Source: an uncultured Slackia sp.
GTDB taxonomy: Bacteria > Actinomycetota > Coriobacteriia > Coriobacteriales > Eggerthellaceae
NCBI RefSeq assembly: GCF_934630525.1
Contig: NZ_CAKTVX010000004.1
Location: 62,001 to 126,000, forward strand
DNA: 64,000 bases
Reading direction: 5' to 3'
The position numbers were made by a program, and so were the translations under genes. Under the pieces are notes generated by a model, which worked only from the letters and a program-made list of their open reading frames with translations, made no database searches and had not been told where the DNA came from. Shown piece by piece: positions 57,684-64,000 of this stretch. Position 1 is the first letter of the stretch, and every line of letters begins with the position of its first letter.

Positions 57684-58790
57684 TTATCGGGTCGAGCCTT
57701 TGCTCTTGTAGTACGTAACGGCGATTTGCGTGCGATTCTTCAAGCTCATTTTCGAGAGAATGCTGCTTATGTTGTTGCGTACAGTGCCTTCGCTCAAATA
57801 GGCGGTCGCAGCGATTTCTCGATTGTCGAGTCCCTCGGCCACAAGGCGCGCGACTTCGTATTCGCGCTCGGTCAGGCAGGCGAACGGGGTGGGGCGCAGC
57901 TGCTCGTGCGATGCGTTGCTGTGGACGAAACCGCCTGAAGTGCTGCCGTCTGACTCGCGCTTCACACGGCCGTTGCTCAAAGCACCGCCGACCCCTGTGC
58001 CGTCCGTCACCCCACAGCCGACTCTCGCGCCGCCCGTTGTTTCGCTGCCGCCGTCCAGCTTGCGCCTCGCGTCACCGTCTGACCCGCGCGTCACGCCGGC
58101 ACATGGCTCGCCTGATGGGACCCCGCCCGACTTGCTCGCCACAATCCCGCGGGCGCATTCGCGTGCGGCGGTTTCGCCAGTTGATTTTTGCTCTGCAGCT
58201 TCGCCGCCAGTCGCTCCGTTTTCATCGTTTCTTGCCGCTATCGCCGACATCTTATCGAGCGAGTCTCGAAGGTTGCGATTCCTCTTGCGAAGTGAAAGTG
58301 CCTGGGAGGCCAGTGCGTCCCGCGTGCTCCAGGCGATGCGCTGGCGGGCGAGCGTTGTGCTCGTGCGAACCGAGAGAACGCAGGCCGCAGCCGCGGAGCA
58401 AAGAAGCGATGCCGTCGAAAGCGGCGGCACCGTCGCACGCATAAGGCACGCGACGATTGCGATAAGGGCAAGCGCGCCCGAGAATCGCAAAACGTCTGCG
58501 CGATGGATGCAGCGCGCGCAGTCGTAGAGGGCGAGTGGCACGAAGGCGAGTGCAGCGGGAACGAAGCACGCCGCAGCGCAGTATGCCGAAAGGGCCAGCA
58601 CGCCCGCGGGCATCGAGGCGGCTTCGGTGAGCGCGGAGCATAAAACGGCGATAAGCATGGCGATGGCGAGCGCGAGCAATCGCGCATCGGACGCCGCGAG
58701 CTCGGCTCCGCTGCCGGTCTCGACCAAAAAGCAGGCTGCCGTAAGCAGACAGCCCGCCAGGACGATTGTTTTGTCGAGGATTCTTTCCAT
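57684..58790 (-). CDS. Membrane-anchored LuxR/NarL-type regulator
   Basis: The 368-residue product has about five hydrophobic segments in residues 1-125, a helical stretch (LRKRNRNLRDSLDKMSAIAA), a linker of about 110 residues rich in Gly, Ala, Glu and Ser, and a C-terminal LuxR helix-turn-helix (LTEREYEVARLVAEGLDNRE, SEGTVRNNISSILSKMSL). It lacks receiver and kinase domains. It diverges from a three-gene ABC exporter, its likely target. The ATG at 58790 follows TACCAT by six bases with no ribosome binding site, so it may be leaderless. Confidence 0.9.
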   Translation of the reverse strand: MERILDKTIVLAGCLLTAACFLVETGSGAELAASDARLLALAIAMLIAVLCSALTEAASMPAGVLALSAYCAAACFVPAALAFVPLALYDCARCIHRADVLRFSGALALIAIVACLMRATVPPLSTASLLCSAAAACVLSVRTSTTLARQRIAWSTRDALASQALSLRKRNRNLRDSLDKMSAIAARNDENGATGGEAAEQKSTGETAARECARGIVASKSGGVPSGEPCAGVTRGSDGDARRKLDGGSETTGGARVGCGVTDGTGVGGALSNGRVKRESDGSTSGGFVHSNASHEQLRPTPFACLTEREYEVARLVAEGLDNREIAATAYLSEGTVRNNISSILSKMSLKNRTQIAVTYYKSKGSTR

Positions 58791-58796
58791 GGCTGC

Positions 58797-58802
58797 ATGG
58801 TA
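58797..58802 (-). promoter_or_regulatory. -10 placed for a leaderless LuxR start
   Basis: On the minus strand TACCAT is followed by six bases (GCAGCC) and the ATG at 58790. Fits the actinobacterial TANNNT -10. Confidence 0.4.
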
Positions 58803-59006
58803 GCAAACCCTTCTGTCCCTGTGTTTTGCGGAAAGCCCCCTCGCGTTCCTGAAATGTTCTTGTCACACAATTTACCTGGGAAAATGGCACTTCATGACAA
58901 ATGTCACTGGTTTGTGCGCCGCCTTTCTTTCATGATAGGGACAAAGAAGGGCGGCTCGCCTCTCGCCGCATGTGGGCGATGCGCCGCGAAAGAGGAAGGC
59001 CATGCA

Positions 59007-59975
59007 ATGAAAGAAAACGGGAGCGCGAATTCGGTGGTTTCTGTACGCAACCTCGTAAAGCGTTATGGCGACATTCTCGCGCTGGATCACTTCAATCTCG
59101 AAATCGGCAAAGGCGAGATTTTCGGCCTTTTGGGCCCGAACGGCTGTGGCAAAACGACGGCCATCAATTGCATGCTGCAGCTTCTCGTCTACGACAAGGG
59201 CGACATCGAGCTGTTCGGCGAGGCAATGAAGCCGACGCGTTATGACCTTAAGCGGCGCATTGGCGTGGTTCCTCAGCAGGTGGCAGTATTTGACGAGCTC
59301 ACCGTTTTCGAGAACATCGACTGCTTCTGTGCCTTGTATGTGAGCGACAAAACCCGCCGACGCCAGCTGGTGGAAGAAGCCATCGAATTCGTGGGGCTTG
59401 AGGACTACCGCAAAATGCGCCCCAAGAAACTGTCGGGCGGCCTGCTTCGCCGGCTGAACATTGCGTGCGGCATTGCGCACAAGCCCGAGCTCATTTTTTT
59501 CGACGAACCTACGGTGGCGGTTGACCCGCAAAGCCGAAATGCAATCCTCGACGGCATCGTGCGCTTGCGCGACGAGGGTGCGACGGTGGTGTACACGAGC
59601 CATTACATGGAAGAGGTCGAGCAAATCTGCAGCCGAATCATGATCATGGATGGCGGTAAAATTCTGGCGCTCGGCACCGCCGATGAACTCAAGCGCGGCA
59701 TTGCGGTGGGGGAGAAAATCGTCATCGAGCTTCCTGGCGTCGTCGAGGCTTGCGGTTGTGCGGCGGCTCAGGCTGTCGGGGCGCTTCCGCATGTGCTCTC
59801 GTGCGAATTCGCCAATGGCGAGCTGCACGCGGCGTGCGAAGCGAGCGAGCGGAACTTGCTCGATGTGCTGGGGGCGCTCAAGTCGTCGCGCGTGGCGGTT
59901 GGGCGCGTGTATTCCGAGCCTCCCACGCTCAATGACGTGTTCCTTGAAATCACCGGCCGCGAGCTGCGCGATTAG
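59007..59975 (+). CDS. ABC exporter ATP-binding protein
   Basis: The 322-residue ATPase has Walker A GPNGCGKT (residues 43-50), a Q-loop (VVPQQVAVFDELTVFENID), the signature LSGGLLRRLNIA (Leu replacing the usual Gln after LSGG), Walker B LIFFDEP, and the C-terminal extension typical of drug and antibiotic exporters (DrrA-like, ending YSEPPTLNDVFLEITGRELR). AGAGGAAGG precedes ATG 59007. The frame continues upstream to 58797 without similarity. First gene of a three-gene exporter. Confidence 0.93.
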   Translation: MKENGSANSVVSVRNLVKRYGDILALDHFNLEIGKGEIFGLLGPNGCGKTTAINCMLQLLVYDKGDIELFGEAMKPTRYDLKRRIGVVPQQVAVFDELTVFENIDCFCALYVSDKTRRRQLVEEAIEFVGLEDYRKMRPKKLSGGLLRRLNIACGIAHKPELIFFDEPTVAVDPQSRNAILDGIVRLRDEGATVVYTSHYMEEVEQICSRIMIMDGGKILALGTADELKRGIAVGEKIVIELPGVVEACGCAAAQAVGALPHVLSCEFANGELHAACEASERNLLDVLGALKSSRVAVGRVYSEPPTLNDVFLEITGRELRD

Positions 59976-59984
59976 GAGGCTGTC

Positions 59985-61226
59985 ATGGGCGCTTTATTCG
60001 CACACACCGTGCGCATGCTTGTAAGGCAGCGCGACGTGCTCATATGGGTCATTCTGTTTCCGTTGGCGCTTGCCACGCTCTTTCATGTGATGCTTTCGAA
60101 TATCGACGAAAGCTATCGCGTCGACCCTGCGAGCTGCGTGGTGGTTGCTGATGACAACTTCAACTCCGAACGGGCCGTGTTCTTCCGTGAAATGCTCGAC
60201 GAAGTGTCGGCGCCGGGCGCGGGCCAGCTGCTCGATGTCGCGAAGGTTGCGACGCTTGAAGAAGGGCGCGAAGCGGTGCTTTCGGGTGACGCGGCGGCAT
60301 GCATTACCGTGGATGAAGAAAGCTTGCCAAGCATGCAGGTGTCTCCGCTTGCCGCGAGCCTTACGACGGGTTCGATCGGCCAGAGCGTCGTGCGCGCCGT
60401 GCTCGACCAATATCGTCAAATCTATGCCGAAATGAAGCAGACGTTTTTATCCCAGCCTTCCGCGCAAGGCATGCAGGCGCCCCCGAGCGAAGGCGAGCTT
60501 GCGGAGTTTGCCCGTTCGGCCGGCATGAGCGAAGCAGCTTCGGCATTCATGTCCGACGCCGTGAGAACCCAGCAGGTCGACGTGCTTCGCGTGCAGGCGA
60601 GCAGCACGGTGCGCTATTACTACGCGCTTATGGGATTTGCGGCGCTCATGTCCATCACCGTTTCGATTAACGCGGTGTCAGCCGCGCGTGCGAACACATC
60701 GGCGGTTGGCGCGCGCCGACAGGTTTCGGGCGTCTCTCCCGCGAGGCAATTGGCGGTTGCCATGGCTGCGAGTTTCGTCACGGTATTCTTCTGTCTGCTT
60801 CTGGCATTTGCCTATATGCGCTTCGTGCTGGGTGTGGAATTCGGTGGACGCGACGGGCTGGCGATGCTTGCGCTTGCCGCATGCGCGCTCATGTCGACGG
60901 CGTTGGGCGCGGCAATTGGGGCCATTCCGAAAATCTCGATCCCCGGGAAAACGGGCATCGCGACGGGAATCACCTGTTTCTGTGCGCTTTTCGCCGGCCT
61001 GTATGGCGAGCCTTCTATGCAGCTCGCCGACCGCGTGTCGCAAAGTGCGCCTTGGGCTGTGCTCGTCAACCCTGCGGCGCAGGCGGCAAACGCGTTCTAC
61101 GATTTGACCTATTACGATTCGCTCGCGCCCTTTTTCGCGACGCTGTGCGTGCTCGCTGTGATGGCCGCGGTGTTCTTCATCGTGGCGGCTTTGCTTATGA
61201 GGAGGCAGAATTATGAACGTCTTTAA
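59985..61226 (+). CDS. ABC exporter permease 1 (ABC-2 type)
   Basis: The 413-residue product has one N-terminal membrane segment (VLIWVILFPLALATLFHVML), an external domain of about 180 residues and five C-terminal membrane segments, the ABC-2 exporter layout shared with YhgE proteins. It starts nine bases after the ATPase gene and overlaps permease 2 by 14 bases, so the two permeases probably form a heterodimer. The exported substrate is unknown. Confidence 0.9.
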   Translation: MGALFAHTVRMLVRQRDVLIWVILFPLALATLFHVMLSNIDESYRVDPASCVVVADDNFNSERAVFFREMLDEVSAPGAGQLLDVAKVATLEEGREAVLSGDAAACITVDEESLPSMQVSPLAASLTTGSIGQSVVRAVLDQYRQIYAEMKQTFLSQPSAQGMQAPPSEGELAEFARSAGMSEAASAFMSDAVRTQQVDVLRVQASSTVRYYYALMGFAALMSITVSINAVSAARANTSAVGARRQVSGVSPARQLAVAMAASFVTVFFCLLLAFAYMRFVLGVEFGGRDGLAMLALAACALMSTALGAAIGAIPKISIPGKTGIATGITCFCALFAGLYGEPSMQLADRVSQSAPWAVLVNPAAQAANAFYDLTYYDSLAPFFATLCVLAVMAAVFFIVAALLMRRQNYERL

Positions 61227-62403
61227 GCTTGCCGTCACGATTATCGCAAGGCACTGGAGCTATTTGCTTATATATACGCTTGCTTTGGGATGCATGGCGA
61301 TTCTTGGCTCGGGCGCCATTGAGACACCCCAGGCGAGCGAGTTTTCCAACGATACGCCTAAGGTTGCGGTTGTCGATCGGGATGGCAGCGAGCTGTCGGC
61401 CGCCCTCAAAGATTTCGCCCTCAAAGATGCCGTAGAAGTGCATGTGGAAGATTCCACGTTTGCCCTGCAGGATGCCGCGGCGAAAGACCTTGCGAGTTAT
61501 GTGCTCATTATTCCCGAGGGTTTCCAAGAGGGCCTCGTGGAAGCTGCGCACAGCGGCGCCGACGCGCCGACGCTCGAAACCGTGGTGAGCTACCAGGGCG
61601 CGCGTGGCGCGCTCATGGACCAGCGCGTGAAAGCATACGCGCAGTCGCTCTATGGTTTCGCTTCGGTTGATGCTCAGGCAAGCGCCCGTGATGTTGCGAA
61701 CAATGCAACGGCCGCGTGCGGTGACGAGACGCCTGTGGAGCTTTTTTCGGTCGATTCAGAAGGCCTTTCGGTGAAGTACATCAACTTCGCTGCCTTCTCG
61801 GCATATGCGCTGTTCACCTCGTCGGCGATTTTTATCGCAGTTGGTTTGGCGTCGCTGCGCAAAACCGAAATGCGCCGTCGTCTTGTGGTGGGTCCCGTGC
61901 GCAGCGAGAGTTATGGTGCGCAGGTGGGACTCGCGTGTGTGCTCGCTTCGCTGGTAATTTGGGCGGTCATTGCTGCGGCGGGTCTCGCGGTGTTCAGGCC
62001 TCTCGCCGGCGGAGCTGCGCCTGCCTCGGTCGCGATTGTGGTGTTCGGGCAGCTCGGCGTGGCGCTTATCGGCGCCGCGTTCGGGTTCCTGCTGTGGCAG
62101 CTTGGGGCGAGCGAAAGCGTGGCAAATGGCGCCGGCAACATCGTTGGTTTGGCGTGCAGCTTTTTCAGCGGCGCATGGATTCCCCTCTCGATTGTGGGCG
62201 AGGGTGTGCGTGTGGCCGCGGCGTTCACCCCATTTTATTGGGCGACCAATGCGATGATCGAGGTCTCGCAGGCTTCCCGAATCACGTCGGGGTTGGCTCT
62301 TCAGGCGGCGGGGGAGGTTGGCGTCACGTTCTTATGGGCGCTCGTAATCGCGATTATCGCCGTCGCGATTGGACGCGTGCGCCTGCGTGAGCGCGGCGCA
62401 TAG
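61213..62403 (+). CDS. ABC exporter permease 2 (ABC-2 type)
   Basis: The 396-residue product has the same layout as permease 1: an N-terminal segment (HWSYLLIYTLALGCMAILGS), an external domain with IIPEGFQEGLVEAAHSGADA, and a C-terminal membrane domain (INFAAFSAYALFTSSAIFIA and on). Overlap with permease 1 indicates coupled translation. It is the last gene of the exporter and is followed by a 446-base gap holding element Q3 and no gene. Confidence 0.9.
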   Translation: MNVFKLAVTIIARHWSYLLIYTLALGCMAILGSGAIETPQASEFSNDTPKVAVVDRDGSELSAALKDFALKDAVEVHVEDSTFALQDAAAKDLASYVLIIPEGFQEGLVEAAHSGADAPTLETVVSYQGARGALMDQRVKAYAQSLYGFASVDAQASARDVANNATAACGDETPVELFSVDSEGLSVKYINFAAFSAYALFTSSAIFIAVGLASLRKTEMRRRLVVGPVRSESYGAQVGLACVLASLVIWAVIAAAGLAVFRPLAGGAAPASVAIVVFGQLGVALIGAAFGFLLWQLGASESVANGAGNIVGLACSFFSGAWIPLSIVGEGVRVAAAFTPFYWATNAMIEVSQASRITSGLALQAAGEVGVTFLWALVIAIIAVAIGRVRLRERGA

Positions 62404-62644
62404 GGAAATTTCGGTTGCGGGCACAGGGAAGCGTTGGTTGCGTTGCATGGGGAAATGCCGACTAGGGCGTATTGCGAGCGTCGATTGAGACGTGCGGCGA
62501 ACGTCGATTGCGGCGCTGGTTCGACTCATGGAATCTCTGATGGGCGTTTCCAGACTTGTGCGCGGCTCCTGGGTAAAAGCCCCTTTCCGGCCAGGTGCCG
62601 AAGATGCCTGGGCTCGCGTGCCCATTCCGTTGAGTTTCTGGTTT

Positions 62645-62810
62645 TGCTCAAAAAGGCCTTCGAATGTGGCATGCGAGGCGTGCGGTTCCGCCCGATTCTT
62701 CTGCATAATGTACGCATAAACAAGAAAACCCCTGGTCGCAATGTTGTGCAACCAGGGGTTTCCGGCTTTTTATCGTGACGCGATGCCACATTCGAGGTGT
62801 GTTTTGCACA
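62645..62810. repeat. Inverted-arm element Q3 (arms 62645-62672 and 62783-62810)
   Basis: Arms match at 20 of 28 positions when one is reversed, including 12 consecutive bases (CGAATGTGGCAT). The interior contains CCTGGTCGCAATGTTGTGC, close to Q2, in a strong hairpin. Between converging genes. The preceding stretch 62404-62640 shows nothing I can support. Confidence 0.75.
62726..62761 (-). terminator. Terminator inside Q3 serving the DUF5692 gene
   Basis: AAACCCCTGGT (62726-62736) pairs exactly with ACCAGGGGTTT (62751-62761), and GCA/TGC extends the stem inward. On the minus strand TTTTCTTGTTT follows. Confidence 0.8.
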
Positions 62811-62849
62811 TCTCGAAACTCTTGCGCATGTCGAGACGCGCTTCGCTCG

Positions 62850-63833
62850 TTACGCGGCGTTCTCCTCGCGCAGCATGGCCTGCTCGTAGTCGCGCGTGCC
62901 CTTGAATACCTCGTGAGTGTAAGGGTTCACGCCGAGCTTCTTGGCGCGGTAAATCACATAGCCTACGGCGGCGACGTTGGCTACAAGGGCGAGAATCGAA
63001 ACGACCAGGTTCACGTCGGGGTTGTTCACCGACTGCACCGCGAAGATGGAGTCGTTCGCGAACATGGGAACTACCTGGCAGAACATGCACCACAGGCTCA
63101 GCGTGTAGGCGCGGTTCTGAATCCAGCCGCCCTTGTTCCAGAAGAAGTTGGCAACCGTGGGGGCGAGCAGCAGCGCCAGGCCGCAGTACCAAGAATGGGT
63201 GGGCAGGCAGTTGTAGGTGTAGCAGAAGTTCCAAATGTCATAGCTCAGAATGAAAACCCACGTCATGTCAGGCCAGAGCATGTCCTGCTTCTTCTTGGAC
63301 ACGTAGATGCCCCACCAACCGGTCATGACGAAGATGTTCAAAATGCCGGCAACGCCGTTGAATACGTTGTGCCAGCCGCCGTACAGCGTGACGCCTTCGC
63401 TGGAAACCCACGTGGTGCCGAAGGCGCGCACGGCGCTTTCGAAGTCGCTCACTACGGCGATCAGAATGTTAATGGCGACGATGACGAACGGGAAGCATTT
63501 GAACCATTCGGCCTTGCCGAGCGATCCCCAGTGATACTTCAGAATAAGGAAGCCGATGCAGCCTGCGGTTGCGGCGTAAAGCTTGGCATAGTGGAACCAG
63601 CTGTTCATGTAGAGATACGTGGGGTTGTTGAGCGCCCACTCGGCACCCGCGGCGGCTCCCGCGTAAATCGCGATGAAGTATGCGGTAAGAATTCCTGGAA
63701 TCACCAGGAAGCACGTGATGCCGCCGATTTTCGTGCGTCGTGCGATTTCGTTGAACCCGATGAGGGCCAGAAACACGATGATCCATCCAATCCATTGGTA
63801 TACAGCGTTGTCGCCATAAACGTCAAACAGCAT
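62850..63833 (-). CDS. DUF5692 family membrane protein
   Basis: The 327-residue protein has about eight to nine hydrophobic segments. Recognisable stretches are YQWIGWIIVFLALIGFNEIA, KYHWGSLGKAEWFKCFPFVI, LYGGWHNVFNGVAGILNIFV, WPDMTWVFILSYDIWNFCYT and NFFWNKGGWIQNRAYTLSLW. It is rich in Trp, Tyr and Asn within the membrane. The function is unknown. An unusually good GAAAGGAGGC lies six bases before the ATG at 63833 (minus), so expression may be high. The remaining 167 bases to the window end hold only its upstream region. Confidence 0.8.
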   Translation of the reverse strand: MLFDVYGDNAVYQWIGWIIVFLALIGFNEIARRTKIGGITCFLVIPGILTAYFIAIYAGAAAGAEWALNNPTYLYMNSWFHYAKLYAATAGCIGFLILKYHWGSLGKAEWFKCFPFVIVAINILIAVVSDFESAVRAFGTTWVSSEGVTLYGGWHNVFNGVAGILNIFVMTGWWGIYVSKKKQDMLWPDMTWVFILSYDIWNFCYTYNCLPTHSWYCGLALLLAPTVANFFWNKGGWIQNRAYTLSLWCMFCQVVPMFANDSIFAVQSVNNPDVNLVVSILALVANVAAVGYVIYRAKKLGVNPYTHEVFKGTRDYEQAMLREENAA

Positions 63834-64000
63834 TGGATGCCTCCTTTCTTTTGCTGCGCGGGCTTACGACCCGCGCACCCCTGTGCCGCTGCGGACGATT
63901 CTGTCGGATCTCGGTTCGCATCCGCGAATCGGCGGCGCATCGAAGCGCGCGAATTCGCGTGGCATCCTTGAGCTGATCGCCAGAATTTTCCTCGCTGGTA

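Noticed and set aside
62434..62778. 114-codon plus-strand frame between the ABC operon and DUF5692 gene
   Set aside because: It overlaps repeat Q3, is Cys/Arg-rich and shows no family or ribosome binding site.
1..64000. CRISPR arrays, tRNA or rRNA genes, insertion sequences, prophage
   Set aside because: Looked for regularly spaced direct repeats, cloverleaf-like segments and transposase or integrase motifs. None was seen.

Overview
The window reads as chromosomal DNA of a GC-rich actinobacterium of the class Coriobacteriia, most probably family Eggerthellaceae. Four things point there: the style of the spc ribosomal operon, a LuxR regulator with an N-terminal multi-membrane domain diverging from a Tat-exported FAD reductase, a DUF5692-type membrane protein, and promoter-plus-start arrangements without a ribosome binding site. 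This placement is inference from gene content. No rRNA, tRNA, CRISPR array, phage or transposase was found.

Region by region: 1-4793 is the spc ribosomal operon (rplP cut by the window edge, then rpmC to rpmD), closed by a terminator. A dicarboxylate/amino-acid symporter (5011-6318) and a large palindromic element interrupt the usual rpmD-rplO junction before rplO-secY (6709-8432). 8626-13654 carries the pantothenate/CoA branch: a DUF2520 dehydrogenase-like protein, panB, panC, panD, a stand-alone coaB and coaX. adk follows at 13812. 14583-19706 holds a large membrane protein (possible GT-C glycosyltransferase), a GtrA-like protein, a phosphohexomutase and a YhcH protein. 20051-25198 holds VanZ, SppA, a MetRS-like protein with a degenerate KMSKS loop, an NAD(P)H oxidoreductase and an L31 with a long Ala/Lys/Glu tail. 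25321-29505 is a T-box-controlled pheS-pheT unit. 29613-33519 is argR, the membrane LuxR regulator and its divergent flavoprotein.

33775-37990 contains a glutamate-cysteine ligase, a lipoprotein and a YgiQ radical-SAM protein with basic tails. 38150-44382 is a two-component system facing a VTC-type polyphosphate polymerase, a DUF4956 membrane protein and a beta-helix lipoprotein. 44460-50292 holds LysR with an anion transporter, an SDR, a one-pass membrane protein and a threonine-aldolase-like enzyme. 50564-62403 holds two overlapping YhgE/Pip proteins, a DHA2 MFS exporter, a second membrane LuxR regulator and its divergent three-gene ABC exporter. A DUF5692 protein closes the window.

The least explained material is intergenic. 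One family (called P here) has three clear members (6350-6500, 11379-11531, 40381-40514) and one doubtful one (26851-26935). Its 24-26 bp arms are complementary within each member but unrelated between members, around a conserved core (GGCTACCGCTCG...CTATGCGCC). A second family (Q; 46907-47067, 57478-57644, 62645-62810) has conserved inverted arms containing CGAATGTGG. All three Q copies lie between converging genes. I do not recognise either family. Other unusual points are four candidate leaderless genes, a 17-bp perfect hairpin before the symporter, a possible 33-residue hydrophobic peptide gene, and an 11-unit 15-bp minisatellite.
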